This document shows, one piece after another, positions 63,604 through 64,000 of a DNA stretch of 64,000 bases. The notes below the pieces were generated by a model that was given only the letters and a program-made list of their open reading frames with translations, did not search any database and was not told where the DNA came from. Source of the DNA: Paralvinella palmiformis. Its lineage: Eukaryota > Annelida > Polychaeta > Terebellida > Alvinellidae. Made by a program: the position numbers and the translations under genes. The DNA lies in assembly GCA_025642065.1 (NCBI GenBank), contig JAODUP010000152.1:97001-161000 (forward strand), given 5' to 3'. Numbering within the stretch: position 1 is the first letter of the stretch; the number at the start of each line of letters is the position of its first letter.

Positions 63604-64000
63604 TAATGTCGTAAATATTTAGAGTTACAAGCCCAAAGGACAAAGGTCACAGTGGAGCTTATTTTATTGCTGTGGACCATCAACAATGTCAACACAGTCC
63701 CCCGAGAACGAGGTTCTCATTACCCTGGCTTGTTGTCTTGTTTATTGGAGTTTGCCTGGAAACCTGATAAGTTATTGGACAATGAAGGTTGTATAATGAC
63801 GGCCAGATAGCATTTATAATGTAATACTTGATACCTTTCTTTGGCGACACTCACTTAAACAATTTTATTTACGCCATAATATTTTTTTTTATTGCTGCGA
63901 TAAAATCTATTCTCATTTTGTCCAGTTATCCATACCATTATTGGAAGCCTGGATATTTGTCTTTCAGCCATTTACATTTAAAGGATAACTAGAATTAATA
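63604..64000. other. Unique sequence beyond the right arm
   Basis: No similarity to the sequence left of 24918 was seen and no gene recognised. Confidence 0.5.

Overview
This window reads as an animal nuclear genome, most likely a lophotrochozoan and probably a mollusc. The evidence is an intron-split conserved eukaryotic gene, AT-rich non-coding DNA crowded with microsatellites, several tRNA-derived SINE families, LINE, BEL/Pao and Penelope-like remnants, and a THAP-bearing P-element-like transposon. The mollusc placement is inference; no species can be read from the sequence. Only about 4 kb is convincingly protein coding.

Left part (1-24.9 kb). The + strand carries exons 2-5 of NIP7, a 60S ribosome biogenesis factor; exon 1 lies upstream of the window and a 4.2 kb intron is full of transposons. 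Next come a GC- and CpG-rich island encoding an unrecognised 99-residue two-pass membrane protein (10.8-11.1 kb), with a possible TATA promoter and 5' exon 2 kb upstream, and a carbohydrate sulfotransferase gene (21.5-22.6 kb). Between them lie a Penelope-like repeat, a small hairpin MITE, a palindromic minisatellite split by a SINE, and a LINE 3' end joined to a decayed BEL/Pao element.

Right part (24.9-63.6 kb) is dominated by a large inverted duplication. The left arm is about 24,918-38,373, the right arm about 52,413-63,603, and the spacer is about 14 kb. Each arm carries one intronless class A G-protein-coupled receptor of 344 residues. The two copies differ at only 8 nucleotides by eye, 6 of them amino-acid changing, while flanking DNA ranges from about 85% to 99% identity. 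The arms differ by private insertions: a P-element-like MITE with 8-bp target duplication, long AAT arrays and a nearly full SINE on the right; a tandem 2-kb duplication, an extra SINE and a 345-bp tandem repeat on the left. The spacer holds LINE copies, one near full length and interrupted by a TA-flanked DNA transposon and a minisatellite, and another Penelope-like repeat.

Both inner arm junctions lie at or near homopolymer-rich, degraded-looking sequence (38,374-38,760 and 51,285-52,090). The inverted pair may therefore be a true palindromic duplication or two haplotypes joined head to head by the assembler. Long reads across the junctions would decide this. The genes do not form an operon or an evident pathway; what shapes the window is mobile-element activity and segmental duplication.
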